DNA of 64,000 nt from Bidens hawaiensis (lineage: Eukaryota; Streptophyta; Magnoliopsida; Asterales; Asteraceae): the NCBI GenBank assembly GCA_021521415.1, contig JAIQDT010007380.1, positions 62,001 to 126,000 on the forward strand. The letters are read 5' to 3'. A program made the position numbers and the translations under genes. This document shows, piece by piece, positions 36,137-47,782 of this stretch. Position 1 is the stretch's first letter. Each line of letters opens with the position of its first letter. Under the pieces are notes generated by a model. It had not been told where the DNA came from, ran no database searches, and saw only the letters and a list, made by a program, of their open reading frames with translations.

Positions 36137-36497
36137 GTATTGGATCATTTCAGAAGTTTTTTTAGAGCGAGAAGTGCGGGAAGTGAAGGTGTAACTCCAT
36201 TAATCCCTAATTTCACTCCCTTTCTTATGTGTAGGTGCGTTGTGTAGGTGCATATGTATGTGTGTAGGTACGTACGTTTGTATATGTCTACGTATGTTGT
36301 ATATGTGTAGGTACATAGGTTTGAATGTGGCTCGGTACATTTATATTTTTGTAGGTTGGTTTGAATGTGTAATTAAGACATAAATACAACAAACCTGCAT
36401 ATATGTATGTAACATCATATGAAAGGTAGTGAATTTAGGGATTAATGGAGTTATACATTCACTTCTCACTGTAATATCACTTCTCACAATATCCATC

Positions 36498-36500
<3 letters not shown>
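36137..36500. mobile_element. microsatellite-flanked TIR element, copy E
   Basis: Near-duplicate of copy D, directly next to it in the same orientation (TTGGATCATTTCAGAAG start in both). The right end has lost part of the CTTCTCGCA boxes. It ends in the (TA)n run at about 36,501-36,539. Confidence 0.75.

Positions 36501-36539
<39 letters not shown>
36501..36539. repeat. (TA)n microsatellite
   Basis: About 19 TA dinucleotides at the right border of element E. Confidence 0.95.
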
Positions 36540-36543
<4 letters not shown>

Positions 36544-37377
36544 TATTGATAAAATGTAACTGAACATAATCTCTTTAATACAAATAACTTGACTATTATA
36601 ACTTTAAATTAATCTAATTGTAGTATAATTCTTTTTGTAATATTTGTTATTATTTTTTCGTGTCCTAGGTCTTCCATTAATGTTTACCATTTATGTGGCT
36701 AAAATTATCATTCTTTATTTGTGATCCTCTCAAGTATCATATTATGTTGGTGTTTATTTAAAATTGATGGTATAATTAAATTAATAATTATTTCAAACTA
36801 AATGTATTATTAAAGTTTAAACTGTGAAACCAAACTGGAACAAGACCGTTGGTAATGATTCAGTTTCAACTTTCAATGGTTTAGTTTTGTTTTGGACGAC
36901 AAAAAATCGGTATTAACGGTTTGGCTCACAAGTTTAACTTAACAACCATCAACACCGACACTGAACACCCCTACGTAAAATATTAATTTATTTAAATTGA
37001 AAAACATTATAACAATATCATATTCAAATTAAAGAGAATAAAATGCTCGTTTTTATGGTGTAATTTTTTTATAAAAATATTAACGTATGAAAATGTTATA
37101 GTCGTCTAAAAATCATGGGTGGGAAGTTAGTTTAAATTTAAATTAAAATCATAATATGGTTAAAGATGAGAGACCCAACTTGAAAATTGAATGAATTATG
37201 TTTAAAAGACAAGTTTACCCTTACTAACACATGTACTTTATGCATTAGCATTTGTAAAACTCTTAAAATTAAGTGTCTTAATTTACCCTTGTCTCATGTA
37301 TTATATATAGTATAGATAAGGATCAACGACAGTTATGGGGTCAATTAACGACATAAACGACAGATGTGGGGTTAATT

Positions 37378-39039
37378 AAGGCTATTATGGACGTGGTTAA
37401 TTTGTGGTTGGGGGAGATGCCCCGTTGTTTTGCCAGAGTTTGTGACTTTTGTCCCTTTAACCCCGCTGCTTAAGCCTTGCAATGGGGTTAGGCCCATTGT
37501 TGTAGGCGCAATTTGGAGAAGGCTTGTATCTAAGGTGGCTATGAGAAGTGTTGGGAAAGAAATGACAAAATACCTTTACTACTTTCAATTTGGGGTGGGG
37601 ATCCCGAGCGGGGCGGAGGCGGTTCTTCATAGCGCAAATAGGTTTCTAAATATGTTCCATTCTGATGGGACGCTAGCCTTGTTTACAGTCGATTTTTCTA
37701 ATGCCTTTAATTTGATGGATAGGACAACCGTCCTACGAGATGTTCGTGCTAGATGAACATCTGTCTCCCCATGGGTCAATTTTCTATACGGGCAACCGGC
37801 TAGGTTATATGTAGGGAACGATTGTATTTCATCAACTACTGGTGTTCAACAAGGGGATCCTTTGGGACCCCTCCTATTTGCGATAGCTTTGCGCCCCCTC
37901 ATTTATCGAGTATGAGATTGTTGCAAACTACTTTTCCATGCATTGTACTTAAATGATGGCACGATTATAAGAGATGTCATTGAAGTGGCTAAAGCCTTAG
38001 ATATTATTAAGTCTAAGGGGCCATGTTTGGGACTCGAGCTTAATATTAAAAAAACTGAAGTTTTTTGGGCGTCTTGTATTGGGGTAAAAACAAAAATAGG
38101 TTTATTTCCTAGCGAGATTGGGAGGACGAAGCTGGGTGTGAAACTCCTTGGGGTGCGGTTAGCCGGGACGCCGGTTTTATTTGTAGCTTGCCTTTAATAG
38201 AGTTTCAAACGCAGTGGACCTAATGAGATGTCTTACTCGTCTGCGTGACCCTCAATGTGAGCTCCTCTTGCTTCGCTCCTGTATGGGGGTTGCTAAATTG
38301 TTATTTGGTCTCCGAACATGCCAACCTATGTTTGTTGCGGATGTCGTCTCTATTTTTGACAACGAGCTCCGGGAGGTGATCGAGGATATTGTGGTAAGTG
38401 GGGGTTCGTTCTTTGGAGATTTTCAATGGAGGCTAGCCTCTCTCCCAATATGTTTTGGGGGCTTAGGTTTATATTCAGCTGATGATGTTTCCACATATGC
38501 TTTCATAGCATCGAGAGCGCAATCTTGGAAGTTACAGGACCACATTTTGCGGGATTGTGGTATGGATGGTTTGAATTCGGATTATGGGTGTGCGTTTGAT
38601 TATTTGCATAGTTCCCTTCCCGATCTTGATCTTGGTGGGTTCGCTAATAAAGACCCCCCCCCCCCCACCACCACCACCACCACCAAAGCCCAACATGCAT
38701 TGGCGAGTGCCCTTTATAGTAAAATTGTCCAAAGTTTGGGAGAGGAGTTTAACTTATCAACTCACTAGAGAGCGGTGTTAGAGTGTCTTCAGGCTTCACA
38801 TGCTCAAGATTTCTTGAACGTCATCCCCATCGAAGTGTTAGGGCAACACATGTCGGTAGGGGAGTACCGGGCCATTCTTAAATATCGTTTAATGATCTCA
38901 CTATTCTCAGTTGATGAGCTGTGCCTGGTGTGCCGTAAAGTTTGTTTGGAAAAATTTAGTGAACATGCCGTTCATTGCAAAGATCTTCCGGGTTTTAAAT
39001 ATAGACATGATTTGATCAGAGATGTCCTTTGTGATGTGT
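37378..39039 (+). pseudogene. non-LTR retroelement RT with C-terminal zinc motif, broken by solo LTR
   Basis: Successive frames give NGVRPIVVGAIWRRLVSKVA, FQFGVGIPSGAEAVLHSANR, motif A as FTVDFSNAFN, motif B as GVQQGDPLGPLLFA, then YLNDGT where a YxDD box is expected. Downstream come LLLLRSCMGVAKLLFGLRT, then GGLGLYSADD and a C-x2-C...H-x4-C zinc pattern (CLVCRK...HAVHC). Several stops and frame changes occur, for example at 37,756, 38,197 and 38,766. Frame order and conserved blocks show one protein. The fragment is 5'-truncated and begins right at Helitron H1's end. The tail continues at 40,238. It differs clearly from the L1-type LINE at 6-11.7 kb. Confidence 0.75.
38656..38683 (+). repeat. 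C-run and (CCA)n tract within the RT remnant
   Basis: Ten C followed by six CCA/ACC triplets, coding for Pro/Thr in the surrounding frame; a local expansion. Confidence 0.85.
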
Positions 39040-40232
39040 TGACGGGTGGTCCATGGGACAACCCTTAATTGATTTGAAGCCGTAATAATCATGTTTTGAA
39101 TTAGTTTATTTGGTGGAATTAGATGACTACGGTATTGTTGGTGAATTGTAGGTTCAAAGGAGGTTCCGGGCTATTATGGTGTATACCGAGGCAACCGAAT
39201 GAGCCGGGGACGCGCGAGAGACCAAAACATGTGGAAAACAAGGATTTGTGGCTGAAGTCCACCGTGGCCCACGGTCCCAACCGTGAGCCACGGTCCAAAT
39301 GAGAAAAAGACCACAGAGGACACCGTGAAGCCCACCGTGACCCATGGTGGAGACCGTGGGCCACGGTCCAGTTTTTCTCAGAGACACCGTGACCCACGGT
39401 GGAGACCGTGGGCCGCGGTCCAGATCGTAACTGCCGAATTTTTTTAGTTTATTACTTGTTTTTGGGCTGGCTTTTCATTATCTTTCATCCCAAAACACCT
39501 TAGAGACGAATTTTGGAGAGCAAGGACAAGACTTTGGTGATTGTAATCATTTGTTTGGGTTTATGATCCTTTCAATTAACCTAATTGATTTGATGACTAA
39601 TCAAACGATGTGTGGCTAGTACTCTTATTGTTCTCTCCCGAATTGTAAGGTTTTTCTAATTGGATATTTGTTAATCTTTTATGTTATTGGTGAGATAGTA
39701 TTGTGATCATTTGATTATTGTGCTATGGTGATTGCGTGTTTGTTTTGTAATTGTTAGTATGGTATAATTCGTGTTCTTGACTATCCGTTCTTGGTGCCAT
39801 AGGCAATAGAGATTTAGTATAAGAGAATTAGGGTTAGCAATACTAAACTGATTATTGAGTGACAACCTTGCGTTTTAGTAATCCAAGTACTTAGTCCTCG
39901 CTTATCACATCCAAACGCATTTTGACGAATTATAATTGTGTAGTTCACCTCACAAGTAAACATTAACTTTATTAACATTGGAAACCTGAAATCGGGAGAG
40001 AGCATTCTTTCTTATATTGTTTAAAACTCGTTTATTGTTTTAGTTAATTTTGTTAATCAAAATCAAACAACCAAATCATTGAATTTACATTTTGCACTTA
40101 GATTAATTTAGATTAATTTTATAGCTACTCAGTAACGCATTTTCCACAAACTCCCTGTGTTCGATACCCACTTACCGCTATCTATTTAGTTGTATTTGGT
40201 TTATTTTTGAGTGAGTCTTCGACTTCACGTCA
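39040..40232 (+). mobile_element. solo LTR, 1,193 bp, inserted in the RT remnant
   Basis: Ends TGACGGG and CACGTCA form the short inverted termini of an LTR. A perfect TGTGT duplication flanks it (39,035-39,039 and 40,233-40,237). Removing the block brings the host reading frame together. The left half has several copies of CCGTGGCCCACGG-type words in alternating orientation. No gene inside. Confidence 0.8.
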
Positions 40233-40237
40233 TGTGT

Positions 40238-40640
40238 TGAAATGAGCGGGGATCTCGGCAAACAAAGAAGCTCCTATGAATTTCTTGTCAGATCCCTTTG
40301 AAGGGAGGTCTACTCTTCGGCCAACAGACGTTCTTGTGTTTGGATGGGCAGGAGGAAGCACGCTTGTATTGACCTTACGGGAGTATCCCCCCTTATTGGG
40401 TTAAGGGATATTGGGTTTGTTGTTAGGCATACTGTGTTGAAGGCGGAATTAGGAAAAATTGTTAAGCATGAGAAAAAATGTGCTGAGAATCAACACGTCT
40501 TCATCCCTTTTGCTTTTGATACATTTGGGTCTCTTGCCCCCGAAGCTATTATGTTTCTTAAAAGAGTTCAATGGGTCGTGCACAGTAACTTATCGACGCC
40601 AAAAAACTATACTTTATTCGTTTTAAATATTTATATATTT
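40238..40640 (+). pseudogene. C-terminal restriction-like endonuclease part of the interrupted retroelement
   Basis: Continuation of the protein interrupted at 39,039. It shows RPTDVLVFGW, then (after a frame change near 40,340) KHACIDLTGVSPL, then KIVKHEKKC and FIPFAFDTFGSLAPEA. The order R-P-x-D, x-I-D-L-T and a downstream K-x2-K resembles the PD-(D/E)XK endonuclease that follows the zinc motif in R2-like and related non-LTR elements. This assignment is inference from pattern, not from a database match. Confidence 0.6.
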
Positions 40641-40816
40641 TTTGGATTTTTATTTTATTTATTGTACTTAATTTAATAATATACTTAGTATTTGATGATG
40701 AAAGAGTTTGACAAATAAATTAGATGCTATAACCCGGTTTAAAAGCTATTTGGGTTGTGAGACACATGACCCACTTATTTTTGTTTACTATAAAATTGTA
40801 TTTTAACTATAAATAA
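40641..40816. repeat. dispersed repeat segment
   Basis: Shares TATTTGATGATGAAA, AGATGCTATAACC and GGTTTAAAAGCTAT landmarks with about 16,390-16,500, so it belongs to the same repeat family. Confidence 0.5.
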
Positions 40817-41908
40817 CTAGACGGTGCCCGCGCGATGCAGTGGGTGTTTGAACACAGACATTGTTAATCACGTAACAAATACGAGTGTTTATTGTTTAGT
40901 TAAAACCTTGAAATCGTTTAAACCGGTCATTGGTTTGGCTTCTTTTTTCTATTTCTTTTTTTTACTTTCGGTTAGTTGGTTGGTTTCAAAATTTTCAAAA
41001 CGTAGTGAATGATTGGTTCGCGGTTTATACTGGAAACCGGCCATATGAAACCGGACCAGATTGTAAATGTTGAATGCATTTTAATGTTTTTTATTATTAA
41101 TTATTAGATATGTTTTGTTATATATATTAGATATAGTTAAAATGTAATCGAACATAATCTTTTTAATACACATAACTTGGCTATTACAACTTTAAATTAA
41201 CCTAATTGCAGTATAATTCTTTATGTAATTCTTGTTATTATTTCGCTTCGTAGGTCTTTCATTAATGTTTACCATTTATGTAGCTATAACTATAATTCTT
41301 TATTATGATCCTCTCAAATATCATATTATATTGGTGTTTAGTTAAAATTGATGGTACAGTTAAATAAATAATTATTTTAAACTAAATTTATTATTAAAAT
41401 TTAAACTGTGAAATCAAACTGGAATCAAGTCGTTGGTAACGATTCGGTTTCAACTTTCAATGGTTCATTTTGGTTTTGGACAACAAAAAATCGGTATTAA
41501 CGGTTGGCCTCACAAGCTTAACTTAAAAACCATCAAAACCGACACTGAACAACCTTTCCTGGCATATTAATTTATTTAAATTGAAAAAAAAAATATAACA
41601 ATATCATATTCAAATTAAAGAGAATAATATGCTCGTTTTTATGGTATATTTTTTTAATAAAATATTAACGTATGAAAATGTTATAGTCATTTAAAAATCA
41701 TGGATGAGAAATTAGTTACTTAGTTTAAAAGTTAAATTAAAAACATAATACGTTAAAAATAAGGGACCAAACTTGTAAGTTGAATGAATTGTGTTTAAAA
41801 GACAAGTTTACCCCTAATAATACATGTACATTATGCATTAGCATTTGTAAAACTCTTAAAATCAAGTGTCTTAATTTGCCCTTATTTGGTGTATTATATA
41901 TAGTATAT
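40817..41908 (-). mobile_element. Helitron H2 (non-autonomous)
   Basis: The 3' end CTAG at 40,820-40,817 on the minus strand is preceded by a hairpin-like CCCACTGCATCGCGCGGG. The 5' side ends in ACTATATATAATACACC, with the TC start blurred by a TA run. The interior matches H1 with scattered substitutions, but lacks elements D and E at the internal TA run near 41,120. Confidence 0.7.
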
Positions 41909-41934
41909 ATATATATATTTATAAGGAAATCCAA

Positions 41935-42110
41935 TATTATTTTTTAGTATATCCCTATTTTATAAGCTTTTCATATCAAATATTTGGTGAGATTAATTTT
42001 TAATTTAATGAGAAGTTATACCCATTTAAGGAATATCTGAGTTTGGTGAGACTCATACCCGCGAATTCGGGTCAAATGCATGAGAATGCTCAATTTACAA
42101 ATAATTCGAT
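41935..42110 (+). repeat. third copy of the 180-bp dispersed unit
   Basis: Matches the units at 16,560-16,730 and 17,050-17,235 (TCAAATATTTGGTGAGATTA, GAGACTCATACCCGCGAATT). Confidence 0.65.
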
Positions 42111-42239
42111 CTGATGGCTTAAGAGAATTTAGAGAGTAACCAGAAAGCTTTTAAAACTTTAGTTTATATATATTATAGATAGATATATATTACATACTTC
42201 TAGAATAAAAAAAACTAGTTACTATTTCCCTTTCCTACA

Positions 42240-42241
<2 letters not shown>

Positions 42242-42295
<54 letters not shown>
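42242..42295. repeat. (TA)n microsatellite
   Basis: About 26 TA dinucleotides forming the left flank of element copy C. Confidence 0.95.
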
Positions 42296-42299
<4 letters not shown>

Positions 42300-43437
42300 T
42301 GGTTCAAGAGAGAATTAAGTTTATTGCGAGAAATATAAGAAATCAATCTAAACCATTGATAATGTGTAATCAGTGGTTGAAATTAAAAATGACATATTTG
42401 TAATTACCATGACATTAAAATAAGTTTTTTGTAATAAAAAAGGGTGAAAATGTCATATGATTATTAACACATTTAAATAAAAATTAATACTCATCATCAA
42501 CTTCCACTAAATAATTAATGCTCATCATTATATTTACCTAAATTAATGTGTGTATATTTTTGTATTATGTATGACTATCTTTAAACAAAGGTTGTATATT
42601 TTGTTTTGTTTTATTCTCATAAAATAGTGTTTCTTGTGTATTTTAGATATTAACAGTCATCGTGATATGTAGTATATATTATGTGTTTGTCTTGTTAACA
42701 TGTAGGTGTAGGGTTTGTGTAGGTTTTGAAAATATGTTTTGTTACAGTATATCATTTAATGTATGATATTATTAAATTACTGTGTAGGGTATTATTATAC
42801 AATGGTGTAGGTTTGGTATCATATGTATAGGCTATTTTGTGGTAATAAAAATATGTTTTGTTGCAGTATATTGTTTATGTAGGGTATTATTAAAATAATG
42901 TGTAGGGTATCCAATTGTGTAAGCCATATGTGTAGGCCATTTTGTGGATGATTAACAAATTAAGTTCATTTGTATAGGTTATTTTGTGTAAGGTTTATGT
43001 TTTTTTTCGAATGAAAATCTATATATAAAAAAAGCAATTGTGTAAGACTGTTCTAGCTGTGTAAGTTATTTTGTGTAGAGTTTCATCAACTTTGTGTAGG
43101 TTATTTAAGTAACATTCATGAAATTTTGATAAAATTAAAATTTTTTCTTCTGTTGATTCTTTTGTTTTAATGTTATGGATATGGTTGCCTAAAAAATAGT
43201 CTATACAATTTCGTACAAAGAAAAACGATTATCTAGGTTGGTATAAAATACTTAAATAAAGAAATAAAAAATTCCAGCAACAAAAATAAACTTTCCATAT
43301 AAAAAAATTTATGGGATTTTACCATCTTACCCCTCCATTTAAATAAAAAGAAAAAAAAATAGGAAATTTCTTATTGGTTGGATCCACTTCTCGCATTTCT
43401 CGCAAATAAATCGATTTCTCTCATGAACTTAAACCTA
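42296..43437. mobile_element. microsatellite-flanked TIR element, copy C
   Basis: Left end GATGGTTCAAGAGAGAATTA and ATTGCGAGAAATATAAGAAA; right end CACTTCTCGCATTTCTCGCA and TTTCTCTCATGAACTTAAAC, forming imperfect inverted repeats of about 60 bp. (TA)n borders both sides. The interior is non-coding with many TGTGTAGG words. Confidence 0.65.
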
Positions 43438-43495
43438 TATATATATATTAAATATATTCATTTCAATAAAATTAATATACAAATTCAATTAAGAT

Positions 43496-43690
43496 ATTTA
43501 GTTAAGGATAATTTTGGTATTGGTGTCAAAAATCCAAAAATATGGGTATCGGTACAGGTACGAAGACAATAATTCGGAAATATACCAATACAATATGGTA
43601 CCATATCGATCTGAAACCTTAAAAGGTCGGTATCAATTGATTTGGTACCGTACGATGTCGGTGCCATTTGCTTATTCTGTATTCAATAAC
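43496..43690. repeat. GGTACC-rich decayed MITE
   Basis: Words such as GGTACCATATCGAT and TCGGTAT resemble the intact MITE at 61,635-61,865. Ends are not preserved. Confidence 0.45.
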
Positions 43691-43699
43691 TACTTAATT

Positions 43700-44460
43700 T
43701 ACGAAAGGGTTTTTACGCGTCAGATACTGGTTTGCGTCAGGTACTCGAAACTTATTTCGTGTCAGGTACCGATTTCAGTTCAGATGACTGTTTCTCATGC
43801 GACGCCAGTTACTCTGGCAGCGCGTCGGAGATTGTAACGGGTGAAATCAGTTACGCTAGTAAACCGTCCTTTTCTGAATACACGTTTGAGGTTGGTTAGG
43901 CTTGTAGCACGCCCTATGTATGTTAAGCATTAGGTTCCCATCACATGTCTGACACTAGTAATCGGCTACACATACAGCACCGGTTAACGTGTCCTCTGAA
44001 TATGCGTTCAACGTCGGTTACACGTACACTGAACTAATGATGCGTTAGATGTAGATTGTGCTCCAATGTCGTTTACGCGTCTAGCACTAGTAACCAATTA
44101 TGCGTTCGACGTCAATTACACTTTGCTTCTGGCACCAGTTATGCGTCCAACGTCAGTTAATGCATCGGGGGTACATCATTGATTATGTGTTCGACACCGA
44201 TAACAGGTCTAGTTTAGATTAGGCGTTTGACACTAATAATCCGTTCGATGCCAATTAACGTGTCTGGCATCCGACGTCGATTATGCGTCTGACACTGACT
44301 GTGTGTCCAACCTAAGTGACGCGTCCAGCGCCTGTAACGCTTATGTGGTTGTTACACCTTTTGGCACATGTTACGTGTCTAAGAATATCATTAATTATGT
44401 GTCCGAAGCCGGTAACGTGTCCGCCGTTGGCTAAAGCGTCCGACATCGGTAAAAAATCTA
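43700..44460. repeat. highly diverged minisatellite, units of about 15-30 bp
   Basis: Dozens of variants of TTATGCGTCCGACGTCGGT fill 760 bp, with irregular spacing and no two neighbours identical. GC content is raised against the AT-rich flanks. No coding signal. Confidence 0.7.
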
Positions 44461-47376
44461 TAGTAAAATCATTGGTAAAATAGTTATTAAATAACTTAAT
44501 TTTAATGAGTGGATAAATACGTAATATATATGTTGTGGGAATGAAAAATATATATATGATTTTTTGCTTTGGAAAAACATATAATTAATTATCTTAACTA
44601 GAAAAGAAATTCATAATTGATGTTTTTTTACTTAAAAGTAGTTATGTATATAATGATTTTAGCAAAGGAAAATATGCGAATCCCCTTTTATTTAGAAAAG
44701 AACAATCTATGTGGCTTTTTTTTAAAAAAAACCAAAAAGAAAAAAAAATAGTATCTAACTTCAAGTCAATAATGTATATTTTACAATTACCTAAATACTT
44801 CTTATTATAGCTCTTACATTGTGTTCATGAGTCTCATTTAATGCATATTTTTCTTCTTTCTCTTTCCTTTTCATTAAACTCAGGAATACGAAATAAAATC
44901 ACACATTTTCCTTCCCCTAGCTTTTTTTCCTGTCATAATTCCCCTTCCATCCCCCCCCTTCGTTAACTGAGATCCGGGAACCCATTGTTAGACTTTACGG
45001 GTGGTAATATAAGTAATATGTATATGTGACATGACTATATCATAACCAATAATTCAAAACGTAGAGTTATAAGACAACCAAGAATCAAAAAACTGGCTGG
45101 TAAAAATAAAAACTTGAGTCTGCCACCATATGTAACCCCGAATACAAATGTATTCGGAGTTTTAATATTGGGTCTCATTTGGTTTCTCGAATAATCATAT
45201 ACATCAATAACCATATAACTAAGAATTAAATCACTTTTAAGCAAAAGTAATTCATACATTCGAACACTGGTGTTTGGTTTGGATCACAATTGATGCAAAG
45301 ACCGATTAGAAAATGTTGTCATTTAAAAAGCTTAATAATTGGGATAACATACTTTCAAGAAGGCATGATTGGCTGAGACTTAGTTTAGCACCATGTAAGC
45401 TTAATTATATTAATATCAATAATAATTGATTCAACCCCCAATTTTAGGTGCGCCTACCGTGGATTTAACTATTTGTAAGTATCACTAACATATCTTTTTG
45501 GTAATATTATGTGGCATGTTTGATATTTTTTAAAATAAAAAATGAAAATAGTGGTTTGTTTTAAGAAAACAAATGGTTTGGTTAATGTTCTTAACAGTCA
45601 ACTCGACATCCAGGGCCAGAGTGAAGGGCCCAATGACCTCAATCACCGGAATTCGTCAACTTTTTTTTTTCTTTTTTTATAAAACTCATAACACAAAATA
45701 CGAGTTGGACACTTACAGTAAAAACATCAATTTATGATAACCTTGATCAATAAGTTTTCGTTTTGCCTCTCTTATCATCCAATTAGAAAGCTTGGCATAC
45801 TCAAAACTGTTTACTGAAAATGAAAGCCTGTGACAAATCGCAAATTATTAGTTGTTCATATGTCAACTAAACTAGATGCGTTTTCTGGAAAATCCTTTTT
45901 TTTAAATAGCATTTGAAATTATTTTAAATATCTGAGTGAGACTTCCATTAATACTGATTTTGTTGTTGCATGCCTGATTCACCCAAGAACTCCATCAAAG
46001 AGGAAACTCATCACTATAGAAAAACCTTATTTGAGTCAGGTTTCAAATTTGAGACCTTAGGATCCCAAGTATCTGTCACCCCTATACCATTAGACCGGCG
46101 TGAAAAAACAAATTTAAATGATAAAAAAGGTCTTGTGATGCAATAAGGATTGTTTAAAACGCAATGATACAAATATCCGAATATCTTAAATATATATAAA
46201 CGAAACTTTTAAAAGTTATGTGGTTGTTCCACACCTCTTCTCAAGTCATCAGATTGCTTTATTTGTAATATTTAACGAAATAACGAACACATGTATTAGA
46301 TTATTAGATAAATGATAAAAATACAAAAATAGTTATCGCATATTAAGGTACGTGAGTTTCACAACCACTAATCTAAAGAAAACCATAAATCACAAATACT
46401 TCACAACGATTTCCACCTCCACCGCCACTGATCCACCACTCCGCCAAGCCATCTCCACCGCCACATGTCTACCAATCGTCGGCATAAAAACTCCTCTGTC
46501 GCCATCACCGGCGTCGACAACTCACTCTTTCTTTTTGTTCTCGGGTTTGTTTTTAAGCAATTGTTTTAACAATTGATCAATTTAACTTCAAAATTGATCA
46601 AATTAATCCAAACAAACACATAGACTCCCCATCCGTATCCAATCGCGTTGTTGGTATTTCCTTGAGCGTATGAACATTTTCTTGAAATCGATCTATGAAA
46701 TCACATTAAATAATATCAAAATCATCAATCTATATCTAATTAATCATTGATCAATTCATCCAAACAAACAGATATGGATATTCAATTGTATCAATTTTTG
46801 ACATAAGTGTAACTGGGTTTCCTTGAGCGTATGAGCGTTTTTATTTTTTTGTTTTTCTGGGATGAACGTTTTATGTTTTGCTTAAGCGTGATTCGCATAG
46901 GTTTTTATATGTTAAGAATTATTGTAAGATAAACTAAACTAACTCTTGATTATTATTTCCCTAAAAATTATTACTTCTTTTTCTTGCTTAAAAGGTTTAA
47001 CAATTTATCCTAAGATTTCTTGTATAATAAATTCAATTATTACAGAACACATATAAGTTAGAAAGTTAATATCAAAGTAAGTCGAATATATTAAACTAAA
47101 AGGGACATGTTACTTGTATCAAACTTGTTGAATAAGTTTGTGACTCTCCAATCAAAGTGTGTCGTCCGCATGCTAATATCCACATTTAAATATTACAAAA
47201 AAGAATCCTTGAGTTGTTCAGTCTATACTTTAATAAATAAGTTATAAGTTATGGCTTGACATATCTAACATAGTAAAATGTTAACTGTTTTATAGAATTG
47301 GTCTGTAGATTAACACGTTTAAATTGGTAATGCGCTTAAGATAATTGGTTCATGCCTTCATGGCATTCTTTGAAGG
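44461..47376. other. non-coding stretch
   Basis: AT-rich DNA with no supported gene. A short Ser/Thr/Pro frame at 46,352-46,576 has no family features. One SINE-like piece is listed separately. Confidence 0.5.
46039..46096 (-). repeat. tRNA-derived SINE-like head 3
   Basis: On the minus strand GGTCTAATGG is followed by GGTCTCAAATTTGAAACC, resembling boxes A and B of a tRNA-derived Pol III promoter. No acceptor stem. Confidence 0.35.
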
Positions 47377-47551
47377 TTAGGGGGTGTTTGGGAAGCTTTT
47401 AAATTGTTTTTTTGCTTATTTATTTTTTGAAAAGTAAAAGCAACTTTTGTAAAGCTCCAATTTGATGCTTTTGGAGGAGTTTTGTCAAACACATTTCGCT
47501 TTTTAATAAGCAAACAAGCAAGTTTTAAAAGCTCACCCAAACACCCCCTAA
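47377..47551. mobile_element. short MITE with TTAGGGGGTGTTTGGG ends
   Basis: The left TTAGGGGGTGTTTGGGAAGC and the right GCTCACCCAAACACCCCCTAA are near-perfect inverted repeats; the AAGCTTTTAAA/TTTTAAAAGC parts extend the pairing. 175 bp, non-coding. No clean target duplication was seen. Confidence 0.7.
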
Positions 47552-47559
47552 AGTACTTG

Positions 47560-47777
47560 AGTTGTTACTATCAGGAAATGTAGGCTTTAACCCGGCTAGG
47601 GTTGGGCCTGTATAAGATGGGGCGCATGATAGGTTTGTCGGCCCTAGTCCTAGAAGATCCAGTTTGGTTTATGTGTTGCTTAAGTTAATCAAGGGCCTAA
47701 ACACAATTTAGTTTCCTATTTAATATTATTATGTATTTTAAATCTTGTACACACAATAATATACCTCGATGTGACGG
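47560..47777 (+). pseudogene. Copia retrotransposon remnant, left part
   Basis: About 47,583-47,670 resembles 61,568-61,640 (CGGCTAGGGTT, CCTAGTCCTA), suggesting remains of the two LTRs. Just before the Tat insertion the frame reads DVTGM, which joins with GGINLNTSADSWTL on the far side at 60,195. The Copia internal part is mostly deleted. Confidence 0.5.
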
Positions 47778-47782
47778 GCATG

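Larger units (their letters stand above)
35434..37316 (-). mobile_element. Helitron H1 (non-autonomous)
   Basis: Read on the minus strand, the element begins TCTATACTATATATAATAC at 37,316 and ends with a GC-rich imperfect hairpin, then CTAG at 35,437-35,434. The flanking bases are A and T as expected for insertion between A and T. There is no Rep/helicase gene. A second copy, H2, matches along most of the length. H1 is longer because two TIR elements (D and E) sit in its internal TA run. Confidence 0.75.

Noticed and set aside
47377..47551. Target duplication TTA/TTA for a Harbinger assignment
   Set aside because: The flanks read TTA and TAA, which is inverted rather than direct, so the superfamily is left open.
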